A stretch of 64,000 nucleotides of DNA from Roseococcus sp. (GCA_026414745.1 JAOAIK010000029.1:19297-83296); one strand, 5' to 3'. Positions 1 through 12,754 are shown, counted from the stretch's first letter. Notes: generated by a model not told the origin, from the letters alone. A program made the numbers and translations.

Positions 1-1
1 G

Positions 2-334
2 CTGCCCGTCTCCGGCGTATTCTGGCTCGAGCCGCTTCTGCCCACCTCGATCAACGCCGCGCTGGGGCTGGATGCGGAGGCGGCGCGCGCGCTCTCGCCC
101 GCGCTGCTGCCCGCGCCCGGGCGCCCCCTGGTGGCGGCGGTGGGCGGCGAGGAGAGCGGCGAGTTCATCCGCCAGAGCCGCGAGTTCGCCGCGCTCTGGG
201 GCGGGCGCTGCGAGGTGCTCGAGGGCCTCAATCACTTCACCGTGCTCGGCCCGCTCTGCGAGCCGCACCATCCCCTCACCCTGCGCGCGGCGGCGCTTGC
301 GCGGGCCGCGCGGGGCGGGTTATCGCCCGAATGA
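2..334 (+). CDS. alpha/beta hydrolase (arylformamidase/esterase-like), C-terminal part
   Basis: The reading frame is open from the first bases of the window, so this is the C-terminal ~110 residues of a gene that begins upstream. The visible part reads GVFWLEPLLPTSINAALGLD near the start, then a strand ending in VGGEESGEF, and later LNHFTVLGPL. This is the usual end of kynurenine-formamidase-like alpha/beta hydrolases: a lid segment, the strand carrying the acid residue, and the catalytic His in the NHF segment. The nucleophile elbow lies outside the window, so the substrate cannot be judged. The TGA stop overlaps an ATG (331) in the next frame, but that ATG is probably not the start of the next gene. 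Confidence 0.7.
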   Translation: MPVSGVFWLEPLLPTSINAALGLDAEAARALSPALLPAPGRPLVAAVGGEESGEFIRQSREFAALWGGRCEVLEGLNHFTVLGPLCEPHHPLTLRAAALARAARGGLSPE

Positions 335-396
335 TGGAGGTCGTGCCGCGGCGCCCGAAGGGCCTCCGGCCGGGAGAGGGGGAGGAGGAAGCAGGG

Positions 397-1596
397 ATGG
401 GGATCGAGACCACGCCGGCGCTCGCGCGCCGCGCCATGCTGGCCGCCGGCGCGGCGCTGCTGGCCGCCCCGACCGTGCGCGCGCAGGGCGCGCCCATCAA
501 GGTCGGGCTGGTGGCGGTGCTGACCGGGCCGCAGGCGGCGCTGGGCACGCAGCTGCGCGACGGCTGGACGCTCGGCCTGCGCCACCTCGAGAACCGGCTC
601 GGCGGCCGCCCGGTCGAGACCATCGTGATCGACGACGAGCTGCGCCCCGACGTGGCCGTGACCAAGGTGCGCGCCGCGCTGGAGCGCGACCGCGTGGACT
701 TCGTGGTGGGCGTGGTGTTCTCCAACATCCTGCAGGCGATCATGCGCCCGGTGACGGAGGCGAACACCTTCCTCATCTCCACCAACGCCGGCCCCTCCAC
801 CTTCGCCGGCCGCGGCTGCAACCCCTTCTTCTTCACCACCAGCTACAACAACGACCAGGTGCACAGCGTGATGGGCCAGGCGGCGCAGGATGCGGGCTAC
901 CGCCGCGTCTTCCTGCTCACGCCCAACTACCAGGCGGGGCGCGACGCCATGGCGGGCTTCAAGTCCCGCTTCCAGGGCCAGGTGGTGGACGAGGTCTATG
1001 TGCCGCTGACGCACGTGGACTTCTCGGCCGAGCTCGCGCGCATCGCCGCGCTGCGGCCGGATGCGATCTTCACCTTCATGCCCGGCGGGCTCGGGGTGAA
1101 CCTGGTGCGGCAGTATCGCCAGGCGGGGCTGCAGAACATCCCCTTCCTCTCCACCTTCACGGTGGACGAGGCGACGCTGCCCGCCCAGGGCGAGGCGGCG
1201 CTCGGCTTCTTCAGCGGCGCCAACTGGGCGCCGGACATGGAGAACGAGCAGAACCGCCGCTTCGTGCGCGACATGGAGGCGCAGTTCAACTACATCCCCG
1301 CCACCTATGCGGCGCAGAGCTACGACGCGGCGATGCTCCTCGATTCCGCCGTGCGGCGGGTGGGCGGCAATCTCGCCGACAGGAACGCGCTGCGCCAAGC
1401 CATCGCGGCGGCGGATTTCCGGTCGGTGCGCGGGGCCTTCCGCTTCGGGGTGAACCAGTATCCGGTGCAGGATTTCTGGCTCTGCCAGGTGGTGCGCCGG
1501 CCCGACGGCCGCTTCCAGACCCAGACGGTGCGCCGGGTGCTGGAGGCGAATGTGGACCCCTGGGCCGGCGAGTGCCGGATGCCGGGGCGCGTCTAG
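397..1596 (+). CDS. ABC transporter periplasmic substrate-binding protein, branched-chain amino acid (LivJ-type) family
   Basis: A 399-residue type I periplasmic binding protein, presumed ligand-capturing partner of the importer encoded by the next four genes. The ATG at 397 is chosen over the in-frame ATG at 331 because it follows a strong GGAGGAGGAAG ribosome site and directly precedes an export signal: two arginines, then a hydrophobic stretch, with likely cleavage after VRA near residue 29. The twin arginine lacks the full Tat consensus, so Sec export is equally possible. The mature protein opens with IKVGLVAVLTGPQAALG, the hallmark start of the amino-acid/amide-binding Peripla_BP_6 family. 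Two cysteines near residues 355 and 394 could form a disulfide. Family members bind leucine, other amino acids, amides or aromatic acids, so the ligand is open. A 137-base gap with a hairpin separates it from livH. Confidence 0.88.
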   Translation: MGIETTPALARRAMLAAGAALLAAPTVRAQGAPIKVGLVAVLTGPQAALGTQLRDGWTLGLRHLENRLGGRPVETIVIDDELRPDVAVTKVRAALERDRVDFVVGVVFSNILQAIMRPVTEANTFLISTNAGPSTFAGRGCNPFFFTTSYNNDQVHSVMGQAAQDAGYRRVFLLTPNYQAGRDAMAGFKSRFQGQVVDEVYVPLTHVDFSAELARIAALRPDAIFTFMPGGLGVNLVRQYRQAGLQNIPFLSTFTVDEATLPAQGEAALGFFSGANWAPDMENEQNRRFVRDMEAQFNYIPATYAAQSYDAAMLLDSAVRRVGGNLADRNALRQAIAAADFRSVRGAFRFGVNQYPVQDFWLCQVVRRPDGRFQTQTVRRVLEANVDPWAGECRMPGRV

Positions 1597-1599
1597 CCT

Positions 1600-1637
1600 C
1601 CCCCACGACGTTGTGCCGCGCGAAACCTCGTTGGGGG
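1600..1637 (+). terminator. imperfect hairpin after the binding-protein gene
   Basis: CCCCCACGA (1600-1608) can pair with TCGTTGGGGG (1628-1637), with one bulged base. It lies three bases after the binding-protein stop. It could be a partial terminator that keeps the binding protein more abundant than the permease, a common arrangement in ABC importers. There is no U-run, so this is tentative. Confidence 0.35.
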
Positions 1638-1698
1638 GGCCGTGATGGCGCTGCTTCCTGACAGATCGGCTCCTCCCTCGCCGGCAGAGGCCGCGAGG

Positions 1699-1718
1699 GG
1701 CGCGCCGGTCGGCGCGCC
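1699..1718 (+). promoter_or_regulatory. perfect 8-bp hairpin just upstream of the livH ribosome site
   Basis: GGCGCGCC-GGTC-GGCGCGCC: two copies of a self-complementary octamer separated by four bases. They can fold into an 8-bp stem immediately before the GGGGAAGGG ribosome site of livH. It could stabilise the distal mRNA or limit livH initiation. Function is inferred only. Confidence 0.35.
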
Positions 1719-1733
1719 GGGGAAGGGCGGGCC

Positions 1734-2654
1734 TTGAACACCACCTTGCTGCTGGTGCAGGTGCTGAACGGGCTGCAGTTCGGCATCCTGCTCTTTCTCG
1801 TCGCGGCGGGGCTGACGCTGGTGTTCGGGGTGATGGATTTCATCAACCTTGCGCACGGGGTGCAGTACATGATCGGCGCCTATCTCGGCGCGACGCTCGC
1901 GGCGCTTACCGGCTCCTTCTGGCTCGGCCTGCTGCTGGCGCTGCCGGCGGCGCTGCTGTTCGGGCTGCTGCTGGAACTGCTCGTCTTCCGCCACCTCTAC
2001 GAGCGCGACCACCTCTCCCAGGTCCTCGCCACCTTCGGCGTGATCCTGTTCCTCAACCAGGGCGTGAAGGCGGTGTTCGGGGCGGCGCCGCTGCAGATGC
2101 CGGTGCCCGAGGCGCTCTCCGGCGGGGTGCGGATCATGGAGGGGCTGCTCTATCCGGCCTATCGCCTCGCCATCCTGGCCGCCGGCCTCGCCACCGCGGC
2201 CCTGCTCTGGGTCCTCGTCGAGCGCACCAGGGTGGGAATGCTGGTGCGCGCGGGCGCCTCCAACGCGCCCATGCTCTCCGCCCTCGGCGTGGATGTGCGG
2301 CGGCTGTTCATGGCGGTGTTCGGCTTCGGCGCCATGCTGGCGGGCTTCGCGGGGGTGATGGCCGCGCCCATCCTCTCGGTCGAGCCGGGGATGGGCGACA
2401 ACCTGCTCATCCTCGCCTTCGTGGTGATCGTGATCGGCGGCATCGGCTCCATCCGCGGCGCCTTCATCGCCGCGCTGATCGTGGGCCTCGTCGAGACCAT
2501 CGGGCGCAGCATGATGCCGGACCTGATGCGCCTCTTCCTCGATGCCTCCGCGGCGCGGCAGACGGGGGCGGCGCTCGCCTCCATGCTGGTCTACATCGTG
2601 ATGGCGGCGATCCTCGCCTTCCGCCCCGCCGGCCTCTTCCCGGTGCGGACGTGA
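1734..2654 (+). CDS. livH: branched-chain amino acid ABC transporter permease LivH-type
   Basis: A 306-residue inner-membrane permease, one half of the translocation pore of the importer. The opening (LLLVQVLNGLQFGILLFLVA, then LTLVFGVMDFINLAHG) is the conserved LivH N-terminus. About eight hydrophobic segments follow. Near residue 215 there is the cytoplasmic coupling region (SVEPGMGDNLLILAFVVIVIGG, beginning around 217), typical of this family. The start is a TTG at 1734, preceded by GGGGAAGGGCGG. It is the only initiator that leaves the conserved N-terminus intact. The stop overlaps the livM start by four bases (GTGA), so translation is probably coupled. Confidence 0.92.
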   Translation: MNTTLLLVQVLNGLQFGILLFLVAAGLTLVFGVMDFINLAHGVQYMIGAYLGATLAALTGSFWLGLLLALPAALLFGLLLELLVFRHLYERDHLSQVLATFGVILFLNQGVKAVFGAAPLQMPVPEALSGGVRIMEGLLYPAYRLAILAAGLATAALLWVLVERTRVGMLVRAGASNAPMLSALGVDVRRLFMAVFGFGAMLAGFAGVMAAPILSVEPGMGDNLLILAFVVIVIGGIGSIRGAFIAALIVGLVETIGRSMMPDLMRLFLDASAARQTGAALASMLVYIVMAAILAFRPAGLFPVRT

Positions 2655-3566
2655 CCTGGCGCGACGCGGCGCTGCCGGCGGGCGTCTTCGTGGCGCTGGC
2701 GCTGGCACCCTTCCTCGGCTTCGGGCAGAGCCACAGCCTCACCCTGCTCGCGCGCGCCATGATCTTCGCCATGGCCGCCATCTCGCTGATGCTGCTGGTG
2801 GGCGGGGCGGGGCTCGTCTCGCTCGGGCATGCGGCGATGCTGGGCATCGGCGCCTATGCGGTGGTGGTGCTGGACCATGCGCGCATCACCGAAGCCTGGA
2901 TGGTGCTGCCCGCGGGGGTGGGCGCGGCCGCGCTGTTCGCGCTGGCGACGGGGGCCATCGCCATCCGCACCTCGGGCGTGCACTTCATCATGATCACGCT
3001 GGCCTTCGGGCAGATGGCCTTCTTCACCGCCTCCTCGCTCGCGCTCTACGGGGGGGATGACGGCTACACCCTCTACGGCCGCACCGAGATCTTCGGCGCG
3101 CGGCTGCTGGAGGATCGCCTCGCCTTCCACTTCGCCTGCCTGTTCTGCCTCGTCGCCGCCTGGGCGCTGGTGCGCGTCCTGCTCGCCAGCCGCTTCGGGC
3201 GGGTGCTGCGCGCGGCGCGCGAGAACGAGACGCGCGTGCGCGCGCTGGGGCTCGAGCCCTATCCCTATCGCCTCGCGGCCTATGTGATCGCCGGGGCGAT
3301 CGGCGGCCTCGCGGGGGTGCTGCTCGCCAACGCCACCGAGTTCGTGGCCCCCGCCTACCTCGCCTGGCAGCGCAGCGGCGATCTCCTGTTCATGGTGATC
3401 CTGGGCGGGCTCGCCGGGCCGCACGGGGCCCTGCTCGGCGCGCTCGCCTTCGTGCTGGTCGAGGAATGGCTCGCCACGCTGACCGAGCATTGGCGGCTGA
3501 TCTTCGGGCCGCTGCTCATCCTCTGCGTGCTCTTCCTGCGCGGCGGCATCGCGGGGCTGCTCGGCC

Positions 3567-3574
<8 letters not shown>
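2651..3574 (+). CDS. livM: branched-chain amino acid ABC transporter permease LivM-type
   Basis: A 307-residue permease, partner of LivH in the membrane pore. It shows the LivM signature GGAGLVSLGHAAMLGIGAYA (about residues 56-75), the segment GAIAIRTSGVHFIMITLAFGQM, and a C-terminal LFMVILGGLAGPHGALLGA coupling region. About nine hydrophobic helices can be traced. It starts with GTG inside the livH stop and ends eight bases inside livG, so livH-livM-livG form one translationally coupled unit. Confidence 0.92.
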
Positions 3575-4324
<750 letters not shown>

Positions 4325-4325
<1 letters not shown>

Positions 4326-5026
4326 TGCTCCTCGTCGAGGGCCTCGCCGCGCAGTATGGCGCCTCCCAGGCGCTGTTCGACGTGAGCTTCGCGGTGGGCG
4401 CGGGCGAGGTGGTGACGCTGCTCGGCCGCAACGGCATGGGCAAGACCAGCACGGTGCGCGCCATCATGGGGCTGCTGCCCAGCCAGGGCGGGCGGATCAC
4501 CGGCGGGGCGCTGCGCTTCGAGGGCGCCTCGCTGCTGGGCGCGCCGCCCTTCGCCATCGCCCGGCGGGGGCTCGGCCTGGTGCCGGAGGGGCGGCAGGTC
4601 TTCCCCACCCTCAGCGTGGAGGAGAACCTGATCGCCACCGCCCGGCCCGGGCGCTGGACGCTGCGCGGCGTCTATGCGCTGTTCCCGCGCCTGGCGGAGC
4701 GGCGGCGCAGCCCGGGCCGCACCCTGTCGGGCGGCGAGCAGCAGATGCTCGCCATCGGCCGGGCGCTGATGACGAACCCGCGCCTCTTGATCCTGGACGA
4801 GGCGACGGAGGGGCTGGCGCCGCTGATCCGCGCCGAGATCTGGGAGGTGCTGGCCCGGCTCAAGGCCGAGGGGCAGGCGATCCTGCTGATCGACAAGAAC
4901 CTCGCGGCGGTGATGCGGCTCGCGGACCGGCATGTGGTGATCGAGCGCGGGCGCACGGTCTGGACGGGGGATTCGGCGGCGCTGGCGGCCGCGCCCGAGG
5001 TGCGGGAGCGGTATCTGCACGTGTGA
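4325..5026 (+). CDS. livF: branched-chain amino acid ABC transporter ATP-binding protein LivF-type
   Basis: A 233-residue second ATPase of the importer, expected to heterodimerise with LivG. Walker A is GRNGMGKTS at 34-42, where the Met is typical for LivF. The signature is LSGGE at 134-138, Walker B is LLILDEATEGLAP, and in place of the usual switch-loop VEQN it has LLIDKNLAAVM. The usual switch His is therefore replaced by Lys-Asn; LivF proteins normally lack the His here (EQN). The ATG overlaps the livG stop. It is the last gene of the importer operon. Confidence 0.92.
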
Positions 5027-5031
5027 GGCGG

Positions 5032-5043
5032 GGGGCGTGCCCC
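5032..5043. terminator. short GC hairpin between convergent genes
   Basis: GGGGC-GT-GCCCC lies in the 25 bases between the end of livF and the end of the reverse-strand DUF1643 gene. It could end transcription from both sides. The stem is short and lacks a U-run, so support is weak. Confidence 0.3.
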
Positions 5044-5051
5044 GGCGCCGC

Positions 5052-5603
5052 TCAACCCGGCGCGAAGGGCAGCAGCGGCGCGTCCCTGCGCTGGTAGAGC
5101 GGGTGTTTCGGGCTGCCATCGGCGTTGCGGCCGAAGCAGCGCATGGGCACGCCCTCGCCCGCCAGCATGGCCGCCACCGCGGGCCCCCGCCCCGCCAGCG
5201 GGCGCGGCGGCTGCCCCCAGGCCGCCACCACCAGCGGCGCGCCGCGGCAGAAGCGCCGCAGGGCAGCGTCGGTCTCGGCCCCGACGGGGTCCTCCACCTC
5301 CAGCAGCCGCGCCTTGTCGGTGGCGCGATAGGCGAAGATGTTGAGCATGATCAGCCCCGGCAGCCCCCAGAGGTGGCGGGCGCGCCACATCACCCCCGCC
5401 ACGGTCGGGTCATCGGCCGTCTCGTCGGCGGTGGAGGGGTTCATGCCGATCACCACGCCGCAGCCCGGAGTCTCCATGGGCGCCCCGTCCCAGCGGCGGA
5501 TCAGCCACCAGCGCCAGCGCCGGCAGGGCGAGAAGGCGGCGGCGGAGGCGACATCGGGTGCCAGCGCCCGGCGCACCCGCCCGCCGGGATCATGCGTCTC
5601 CAT
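5052..5603 (-). CDS. DUF1643 family protein
   Basis: A 183-residue protein of unknown biochemical function. The family hallmark is GVVIGMNPSTADETADDPTV (about residues 49-68), followed by LIMLNIFAYRATD and VAAWG. These motifs recur in DUF1643 proteins, which are widespread, often occur singly next to housekeeping genes, and have been compared to nucleotide- or nucleic-acid-processing folds without firm proof. No signal peptide or membrane segment is visible. It is transcribed against the transporter operon and away from tRNA-Leu. The start is the ATG at 5603, which preserves a short arginine/tryptophan-rich N-terminus before the domain. Confidence 0.82.
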   Translation of the reverse strand: METHDPGGRVRRALAPDVASAAAFSPCRRWRWWLIRRWDGAPMETPGCGVVIGMNPSTADETADDPTVAGVMWRARHLWGLPGLIMLNIFAYRATDKARLLEVEDPVGAETDAALRRFCRGAPLVVAAWGQPPRPLAGRGPAVAAMLAGEGVPMRCFGRNADGSPKHPLYQRRDAPLLPFAPG

Positions 5604-5666
5604 GGCCCGAGTATTGGCGCGCGCGGGGGTTTCGGCTACAGGCGGCGCTTCCAGCCGGCCCCGGCC

Positions 5667-5751
5667 GCGGGCGTGGTGGAATTGGCAGACACGCTGGATT
5701 TAGGTTCCAGTGGCGCAAGCCGTGGGGGTTCAAGTCCCTCCGCCCGCACCA
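5667..5751 (+). tRNA. tRNA-Leu (anticodon UAG)
   Basis: A class II tRNA with a long variable arm. The acceptor stem GCGGGCG (5667-5673) pairs with CGCCCGC (5741-5747). The anticodon stem CTGGA/TCCAG encloses the loop TTTAGGT, giving UAG. The T arm contains GGTTCAAGTCC, and the 3' ACCA is encoded (5748-5751). It sits 50 bases upstream of the trigger factor gene. Confidence 0.95.
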
Positions 5752-5801
5752 CCGTGAACCCGTGAACCGGCTCTCAACCCAGTGGGATTGGATTGCGCGC
5801 G

Positions 5802-7124
5802 ATGCAGGTGACCGAGGTTGCGAACGAGGGTCTGAAGCGGGCCTACACGGTGGTGGTGCCCGCGGCCGAGATCGCCGCGAAGAAGGAAAAGCGCCTCGCC
5901 GAGCTCGCCCGGACCCTCTCCCTCCCCGGCTTCCGCCCCGGCAAGGTGCCGCAGAAGATCGTGCAGGCGCGCTACGGCCAGGCGGTGATCGGCGAGGTGC
6001 TGGAGGCCTCGGTGCAGGACGCCACCGGCAAGGTGGTGGAGGAACGCGGCCTGCGCCCCGCCCTTCAGCCGAAGATCGAGGTCGTGAACTTCGCCGACGG
6101 CGCGGACCTCGAGTTCCGCGTGGACGTGGAGCTTCTGCCCGAGATCCCCATGCCTGACTTCGCCGGCATCGCGCTGACCCGCTACACCGCCAAGCCTGGG
6201 GAGAAGGAGGTGGCCGAGGCGCTCGAGAACATCCGGCGCCGCCAGGCGCGCCTCGAGGAGGTGGCGCCCCGCCCGGCCGCCAGGGGCGAGGTGCTCATCT
6301 GCGACTTCGAGGGGCGGATCGGCGGGGAGCCCTTCCCGGGCGGCAGCGCCACCGAGATGCCCATCGAGGTGGCCGGCGCCGGCTTCGTTCCGGGCTTTTC
6401 CGAGCAGCTCGAAGGGCTTGCCCCGGGAGAGGAGCGGCTGGTGACCGTCACCTTCCCCGCCGACTACGGCATGGCCGCGCTCGCCGGAAAGGAGGCCCAG
6501 TTCACCGTCAAGGCACGGGCGCTCAAGGTCTATGCCCTGCCCGCGCTGGACGAGGAGCTGGCGAAGACCCTGGGTTTCGAGACGCTCGAGAAGCTGCGCG
6601 AGGCGGTCACCGAGGCGCTGCAGCGCGAGTATGACGGGCTCTCGCGCCTCGGCGTGAAGCGCAAGCTGCTGGACGCGCTGGCCGAACGCGCCGTCTTCCC
6701 GGTGCCCGAGGGGATGGTGGAGGCGGAGTTCGCCCAGATCTGGCAGCGCGTGGAGGCCGACCTCAAGGCCGGCCGGCTCGACGGCGAGGATGCCGGCAAG
6801 GACGAGGCGACGCTCAAGGCCGACTATCGCGCCATCGCCGAACGGCGGGTCCGGCTCGGGCTGCTGCTCGCGGAGATCGGGCGGACCAACAACATCCAGG
6901 TCAGCCGCGAGGAGCTGCAGCGCGCCCTGGCGGCGGAGGTGCAGCGCTATCCTGGCCAGGAGAAGCAGGTGATCGAGTTCTTCACCAAGAACCCGCGGGC
7001 CATGGAGAACCTCCGCAGCCCGATCTTCGAGGAGAAGGTGGTGGACTTCCTGCTCGAACTGGCCAAAGTGACCGAGGAGCAGGTGGACGCCGAGGCGCTG
7101 GCCAAGGCCGCGCAGGCGGCCTGA
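5802..7124 (+). CDS. tig: trigger factor, ribosome-associated chaperone
   Basis: A 440-residue ribosome-bound chaperone and peptidyl-prolyl isomerase that receives nascent chains. The N-terminal ribosome-binding domain carries the signature LPGFRPGKVPQKIVQARYG (about 41-59), close to the classic GFRxGKxP loop. An FKBP-like domain follows around 160-240 (GEVLICDFEGRIGGEPFPGG). The helical C-terminal arms end in an Ala-rich tail. The ATG at 5802 is chosen because the protein then begins MQVTEV, as in homologues; a TTG nine bases earlier is in frame but unsupported. It is followed by clpP, clpX and lon in the order conserved in proteobacteria. Confidence 0.95.
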   Translation: MQVTEVANEGLKRAYTVVVPAAEIAAKKEKRLAELARTLSLPGFRPGKVPQKIVQARYGQAVIGEVLEASVQDATGKVVEERGLRPALQPKIEVVNFADGADLEFRVDVELLPEIPMPDFAGIALTRYTAKPGEKEVAEALENIRRRQARLEEVAPRPAARGEVLICDFEGRIGGEPFPGGSATEMPIEVAGAGFVPGFSEQLEGLAPGEERLVTVTFPADYGMAALAGKEAQFTVKARALKVYALPALDEELAKTLGFETLEKLREAVTEALQREYDGLSRLGVKRKLLDALAERAVFPVPEGMVEAEFAQIWQRVEADLKAGRLDGEDAGKDEATLKADYRAIAERRVRLGLLLAEIGRTNNIQVSREELQRALAAEVQRYPGQEKQVIEFFTKNPRAMENLRSPIFEEKVVDFLLELAKVTEEQVDAEALAKAAQAA

Positions 7125-7266
7125 CCGCTCCGGGCGGGGAGGGGGCTTCCCCCGATGGCGGCTCCCCCCACATGCTGCGCATCTCGAGGGGGCCGGGCCA
7201 CCGAGTCGCCGCCCCCTCGCCCCCGTGCCCATCCCGGGGCGGGGCGTTGTGAGGGATTCCTGAGCC

Positions 7267-7908
7267 ATGCGGGACCGCGACCCGGTCGAGATCTGGAACA
7301 ACACCCTCGTCCCCATGGTGGTCGAGCAGTCGAGCCGCGGGGAGCGGGCCTACGATATCTATTCGCGACTTCTGAAGGAGCGGATCATCTTCCTCACCGG
7401 GGCGGTGTATGATCAAGTCTCGAGCCTGATCTGCGCCCAGCTTCTGTTCCTCGAGAGCGAGAACCCGAACAAGGACATCTCCTTCTACATCAACTCCCCG
7501 GGCGGGGTCGTGAGCGCCGGCCTCGCGATCTACGACACGATGCAGTACATCCGCAGCCCTGTGAGCACGGTCTGCATCGGCATGGCGGCCTCGATGGGCT
7601 CGCTGCTGCTGACGGCGGGAGCGAAGGGCAAGCGCTTCGCCCTGCCGAATGCGCGCATCATGGTGCACCAGCCCTCGGGCGGCGCCCAGGGCCAGGCGAC
7701 GGACATCGAGATCCAGGCGCGCGAGATCCTGACCTTGCGCAAGCGGCTCAACGAGATCTACGTGAAGCATACCGGCCAGCCCGTCGAGGCGATCGAGGCC
7801 AAGCTGGAGCGCGACAGCTACATGTCGGCCGAGGAGGCGCGGGACTGGGGGCTGATCGACGAGGTGGTGACCGAGCGCGCCGCCCCGGCCGAGCCGGCCA
7901 AGTCCTGA
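7267..7908 (+). CDS. clpP: ATP-dependent Clp protease proteolytic subunit
   Basis: A 213-residue serine peptidase that forms the double-heptamer chamber fed by ClpX or ClpA. The catalytic triad is visible: Ser109 in GMAASMGS, His134 in MVHQPSGG and Asp183 in ERDSYMS. The N-terminus lacks a long propeptide. It is separated from tig by 142 bases containing a small GGGGG-CTT-CCCCC hairpin, and from clpX by 149 bases with another hairpin, so the three genes may be transcribed separately. ClpXP in alphaproteobacteria degrades cell-cycle regulators as well as misfolded proteins. Confidence 0.97.
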   Translation: MRDRDPVEIWNNTLVPMVVEQSSRGERAYDIYSRLLKERIIFLTGAVYDQVSSLICAQLLFLESENPNKDISFYINSPGGVVSAGLAIYDTMQYIRSPVSTVCIGMAASMGSLLLTAGAKGKRFALPNARIMVHQPSGGAQGQATDIEIQAREILTLRKRLNEIYVKHTGQPVEAIEAKLERDSYMSAEEARDWGLIDEVVTERAAPAEPAKS

Positions 7909-7943
7909 GCCCGGGATTGACCGGTCGTTAGGGGGTCCGGGCC

Positions 7944-7969
7944 CAGGCTTTCCGGGATGAGGAAGGCTG
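7944..7969 (+). terminator. hairpin between clpP and clpX
   Basis: CAGGCTTTCC (7944-7953) can pair with GGAAGGCTG (7961-7969) with one bulge and a GGGATGA loop, followed by TTCTTCC. It resembles a weak intrinsic terminator separating clpP from clpX. Confidence 0.4.
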
Positions 7970-8057
7970 TTCTTCCCCCCGGGGCGGGGGGGGTCTATGT
8001 TCCGCCGACGCGCCCGTGGCCGGCCACACTTGGCCCGGCGGGGAGCGAGGAGTGCGC

Positions 8058-9314
<1,257 letters not shown>

Positions 9315-9461
9315 TGGCGGCGCGGGCCTGCCCCGCCCCCTGGTCGGGGGTCGCGGCTTGTCCCGGGGCGGCGCGTGACCATCTGTCAAGAGAAACCGTG
9401 GTGACATCCCGCGTGCCGAAGCCGGGCGCGGCGATCACCGACTGTCCGAAGTGAGGTCCAG

Positions 9462-11858
<2,397 letters not shown>

Positions 11859-11880
11859 CGATTCGGCGGGGAGAGACGCG

Positions 11881-11905
11881 AGGGGGCGTGCATCGCACGC
11901 CCCCT
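11881..11905 (+). terminator. perfect 11-bp hairpin after lon
   Basis: AGGGGGCGTGC (11881-11891), a 3-base ATC loop, and GCACGCCCCCT (11895-11905) pair without mismatch 22 bases after the lon stop. There is no U-tract, which is usual in GC-rich genomes. Confidence 0.7.
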
Positions 11906-11991
11906 GTCGCGGATGCGGCCCCAAGCCGGGCATCGTGCGGGGTATCCCCAGGAAAGCTTGGGAAACCGCCGCGAATCGGGCCATGCCTCGA

Positions 11992-12021
11992 TTGACGCGG
12001 CGAAAATCCGCCTCGTAGTCT
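11992..12021 (+). promoter_or_regulatory. candidate promoter for hupB
   Basis: TTGACG (11992-11997) is followed after 18 bases by TAGTCT (12016-12021), which keeps only three of six consensus -10 bases. It lies 65-94 bases upstream of hupB and downstream of the lon terminator, which is where a promoter is needed. The -10 match is weak. Confidence 0.25.
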
Positions 12022-12085
12022 CGCCTCCGGTTCGCGCGCGGGGAATCGGCTTCCGCGCCGCCGTCTCACGGAAGGGGGTCATCCC

Positions 12086-12358
12086 ATGAACAAGCAGGAT
12101 CTGGTCGCGGTCGTCGCCGAGGCGGGCGAGCTCTCGAAGGCGAAGGCCGGGGACGTGCTCGACGCGGTGTTCGATGCCATCACCAAGGCGCTGAAGAAGA
12201 AGCAGGAGGTGCGCCTCGTCGGCTTCGGCACCTTCAGCACCAGCAAGCGCAAGGCCGGCAAGGGCCGCAACCCGCGCACGGGCGAGGAGATCAAGATTCC
12301 CGCCTCCACCACGGTGCGTTTCAAGGCCGGCAAGAGCCTCAAGGACGCGGTGAACTGA
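12086..12358 (+). CDS. hupB: DNA-binding protein HU
   Basis: A 90-residue nucleoid protein that bends and compacts DNA as a dimer. The N-terminal helices (MNKQDLVAVVAEAGELSKAK) and the beta-arm signature GFGTFSTSKRKAGKGRNPRTG (about 47-67) are diagnostic of HU; the arm contains the intercalating proline. The segment EEIKIPASTTVRFKAGKSLKDAVN completes the fold. Position after lon is the conserved order. It has its own leader of over 200 bases and a hairpin terminator with a T run. Confidence 0.96.
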   Translation: MNKQDLVAVVAEAGELSKAKAGDVLDAVFDAITKALKKKQEVRLVGFGTFSTSKRKAGKGRNPRTGEEIKIPASTTVRFKAGKSLKDAVN

Positions 12359-12392
12359 ACCGGCGCCTCCACGCCAGAAGGCGGTGGGCGGG

Positions 12393-12421
12393 GGCCGGCG
12401 CCGCGAGGCAGCCGGCCTTTT
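12393..12421 (+). terminator. intrinsic terminator after hupB
   Basis: GGCCGGC (12393-12399) and GCCGGCC (12411-12417) pair across an 11-base loop and are followed by TTTT (12418-12421). This is a standard rho-independent terminator for hupB. Confidence 0.7.
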
Positions 12422-12455
12422 CCATGGGCGCGGAGCGTTCCATAAGGACCGCGCG

Positions 12456-12527
12456 GGGCGCTTAGCTCAGCGGTAGAGCGCCTGTCTTACACACAGGATG
12501 TCGGCGGTTCGAACCCGTCAGCGCCCA
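12456..12527 (+). tRNA. tRNA-Val (anticodon UAC)
   Basis: The acceptor stem GGGCGCT (12456-12462) pairs with AGCGCCC (12520-12526). The anticodon stem CCTGT/ACAGG encloses CTTACAC, giving UAC. The T arm contains GGTTCGAACC. The discriminator is A and CCA is not encoded; the sequence continues with a T run and a hairpin. Confidence 0.95.
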
Positions 12528-12529
12528 TT

Positions 12530-12556
12530 TTTCCCTGGCGCGCAAAGCCAGGGAAA
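12530..12556 (+). terminator. perfect 10-bp hairpin after tRNA-Val
   Basis: TTTCCCTGGC (12530-12539), loop GCGCAAA, and GCCAGGGAAA (12547-12556) pair perfectly two bases after the tRNA. It is probably the tRNA-Val terminator or a processing structure. Confidence 0.65.
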
Positions 12557-12677
12557 CATCCCCCGGAGGGAGAGAGAAGCGACCCGCGACGCGCCAGCGT
12601 CGCGGCGCGGCGGAAGGGATGCGGCCCATGCGCTTGACACCCCGGCGCGTGCCTCGTATTGCCCCGGCTCACGCTGC

Positions 12678-12754
12678 GCGGGTGTAGCTCAGTCGGTTAG
12701 AGCGCCGGCCTGTCACGCCGGAGGTCGCGGGTTCGAGCCCCGTCACTCGCGCCA
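12678..12754 (+). tRNA. tRNA-Asp (anticodon GUC)
   Basis: The acceptor stem GCGGGTG (12678-12684) pairs with CACTCGC (12744-12750), including one G-T pair. The anticodon stem CCGGC/GCCGG encloses CTGTCAC, giving GUC. The D arm has AGTCGGTTAGAGC and the T arm GGGTTCGAGCC. GCCA is encoded at the 3' end (12751-12754). Confidence 0.95.

Noticed and set aside
72..1661. 529-codon forward frame over the binding-protein gene
   Set aside because: It is a frame-shifted shadow of the binding protein. The true frame gives a signal peptide and a family fold.
12487..12672. Reverse-strand frame over tRNA-Val and its downstream region
   Set aside because: It overlaps a clear tRNA and has no conserved domain. 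Such translations of tRNA complements are a known artefact.
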